From assembly GCA_018857735.1 (NCBI GenBank), contig JABMCL010001376.1, positions 241,001 to 305,000 on the forward strand: a stretch of DNA of 64,000 bases, written 5' to 3'. Positions 62,470-64,000 of the stretch are shown piece by piece; positions within the stretch are counted from its first letter, which is position 1, and every line of letters starts with the position of its first letter. This stretch comes from Alviniconcha marisindica (lineage: Eukaryota; Mollusca; Gastropoda; Provannidae). The position numbers and the translations under genes were made by a program. The notes under the pieces were generated by a model. The model was given only the letters and a program-made list of their open reading frames with translations, did no database searches and had not been told where the DNA came from.

Positions 62470-62571
62470 AGAGCTCAGGAGCTGTGTGAAGGTCGAGGAA
62501 GCCGTCCTGGGCTCTCCGTCCCTAACAGTCCCTACGGTCTCTGTGGACGCAAAGCAACATTGAACTTGAAC
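62470..62571 (+). mobile_element. Family-B short retroposon
   Basis: ~102 bp from 'gagctcaggagctgtgtgaa' to 'gcaacattgaacttgaac'. Confidence 0.85.
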
Positions 62572-62699
62572 AATACTTCACGAAAAAACAAAATACGTTT
62601 TGAAAAAAAAACACAAGCCACAAGTATCCGTAGCGTCAGCAGAATACGAATCCGCGTGAGCATTATTATCTGATGTGCCGGCGCTGCGTTACTGTTATG

Positions 62700-64000
62700 T
62701 TACTGTTGCTGCTCAGTGCTGTTGTTGGTGTTGTCGTCGTCGTCGTCGTTGTCGTTTTAAACATCCGTGCTGTTGTTTGCTCCGCCAAACCGTCAAACCG
62801 TCAAACCTGTCACGGGCAGTGAAGCTTAATTACTACCGTAATGAGTAGACAACCATACACTACACATAAGTAGTTTTATCCTGTGTGATGATATGAATGA
62901 GAAATTTTGAGTTTCCCGTATGGCACTGATGTGGTGCCACTTTTGCTGACTGATTCTCAGATTTGCAATAGGCGCTAGAGAAATTAAGCTGCACCATTAT
63001 ATATTTTCAAGCCAACAAATTCAGTGTCTGTGCTAATTAAGGAAACTACCACGCTAGGCTTCTCAAAACATGTTTTATAGATCCACCGGGTAGAAAGAGT
63101 AAGAATAGAAACTTCATTTAAATCAACAACGGTGTTTCAAGGTGTTCCATGAATATTACATCGAATTTAGAAACCAAGTTTCGTGACTGTCAATTAGCGG
63201 GACTGGGTGTACATAACACTGTACATAACACTGGGTGTACATAACGCTGTACTCGCATGTCACACATCGTGGCCTCTACGATAGCAGCGGAGTGTTCGTA
63301 GTAATAGTAGTAACTTGGTGTTTTACGCCCAGTCAACCATTACGGCTATATCAGGGCGACGGAGTGTTCGATACGAGCGGTGTGCGCTCACGTCGCTTGA
63401 GGAATCACATCAAAGAGGTCGTTAGTAGGTAATAGGCCGTTTCCGACAATTGACGATGTTTCCTGAACCTGTTCCCGCTAACCATTCTACTCGCAAAAGC
63501 GCCTTAACAACATCGATATAAAATCCAATTTAAAACAAAATCCTTAATTTGACAGGGTTTTTATTGTTGTTGCTGTTGTTGTTGTTGTTTGACATCTGCT
63601 ACATTTTGGACAAAATGTATTTTGAAGAGGATAGTTCCTTTAAGACAAAAATCATGAACACTTCGCGAAGAACCAAACAGCTTAAACGTCTATAGCACTT
63701 GACAGCTCATTCAACGGTGAGAAAATTGCCGTCAGGTCTATGCCTTCTTTCAGTTTTATAACACGCTTGGCGAGTTCCGGTCCAGTTGCCTTCCACTTGC
63801 TGCCAAAGACCAGGCATTTTATGCGGGCACAAATCCGTGCCACTCAAAGTGAAAATGGTCGTAATTGCATTGGAGACACGAGGAACCAATTCGCCGTTTT
63901 CCATTTTGCCGTAGACTATCTTTCAAGCTGCCGATAGCTATAGCTTCCCGTGAGCCAGTGCCGAAGCTCTCAAAGTACTATTATCCCCGTAGCCTATATA
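62700..64000. other. No gene seen
   Basis: Contains GTC/GTT trinucleotide runs (62720-62755) and one inverted dispersed motif ('cttggtgttttacgcccagt' at 63314). No coding evidence. Confidence 0.4.

Overview
This is animal nuclear DNA, most likely from a mollusc and probably a gastropod. Genes are split into short exons with GT-AG introns up to 8 kb. Long (CA)n/(GT)n microsatellites and minisatellites are very abundant. There are tRNA-derived and other short retroposons, and a dispersed 'TTGACTGGGCATTAAA'-type motif that I associate with marine molluscs. The lineage call is inference; no sequence search was run. I see no prokaryotic, plasmid, phage or CRISPR features.

Three protein genes can be supported. 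(A) A plus-strand coiled-coil gene, 331-20293, is 5'-incomplete. Its eight exons join without a frame break into 423 codons plus stop; a distant EVC2/limbin-like identity is only a guess. (B) A minus-strand gene, 49190-34369, has twelve coding exons joining exactly into 600 codons plus stop. I recognise it as CCDC149 from blocks such as HFPAYEREDLVKQLE, YLQER and [18 protein letters not shown]. (C) A minus-strand coding exon, 53790-52645 (381 codons), encodes an unidentified, largely disordered protein with a His tract. A and B converge on a repeat-rich intergenic stretch (20.3-32.3 kb). C lies upstream of B on the same strand.

Layout: 0-20 kb is gene A with large introns holding minisatellites (33, 55, 54, 54 and 45 bp units), a TTAA-flanked MITE pair and an L2-like LINE tail. 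20-34 kb is intergenic, with microsatellites, a terminal-inverted-repeat DNA element and a 2-kb minisatellite running into the CCDC149 stop codon. 34-49 kb is CCDC149, with a second copy of that DNA element. 49-54 kb holds gene C and retroposons. 54-64 kb shows no convincing gene but has a cluster of retroposons sharing one 3' tail, a 17-bp perfect hairpin and a decayed ~33-bp tandem array.

The most interesting pattern is that several tandem arrays look seeded from exon edges. Copies of the CCDC149 exon 2 and exon 6 donor regions, the stop-codon ends of CCDC149 and gene C, and the start of gene A exon 6 are repeated next to the real exon. The second is a group of short retroposons with different 5' modules and a shared 3' tail. 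Nested insertions with visible empty sites or target duplications (TTAA MITE in a SINE; ~420-bp element with a 9-bp duplication) date some of the events.
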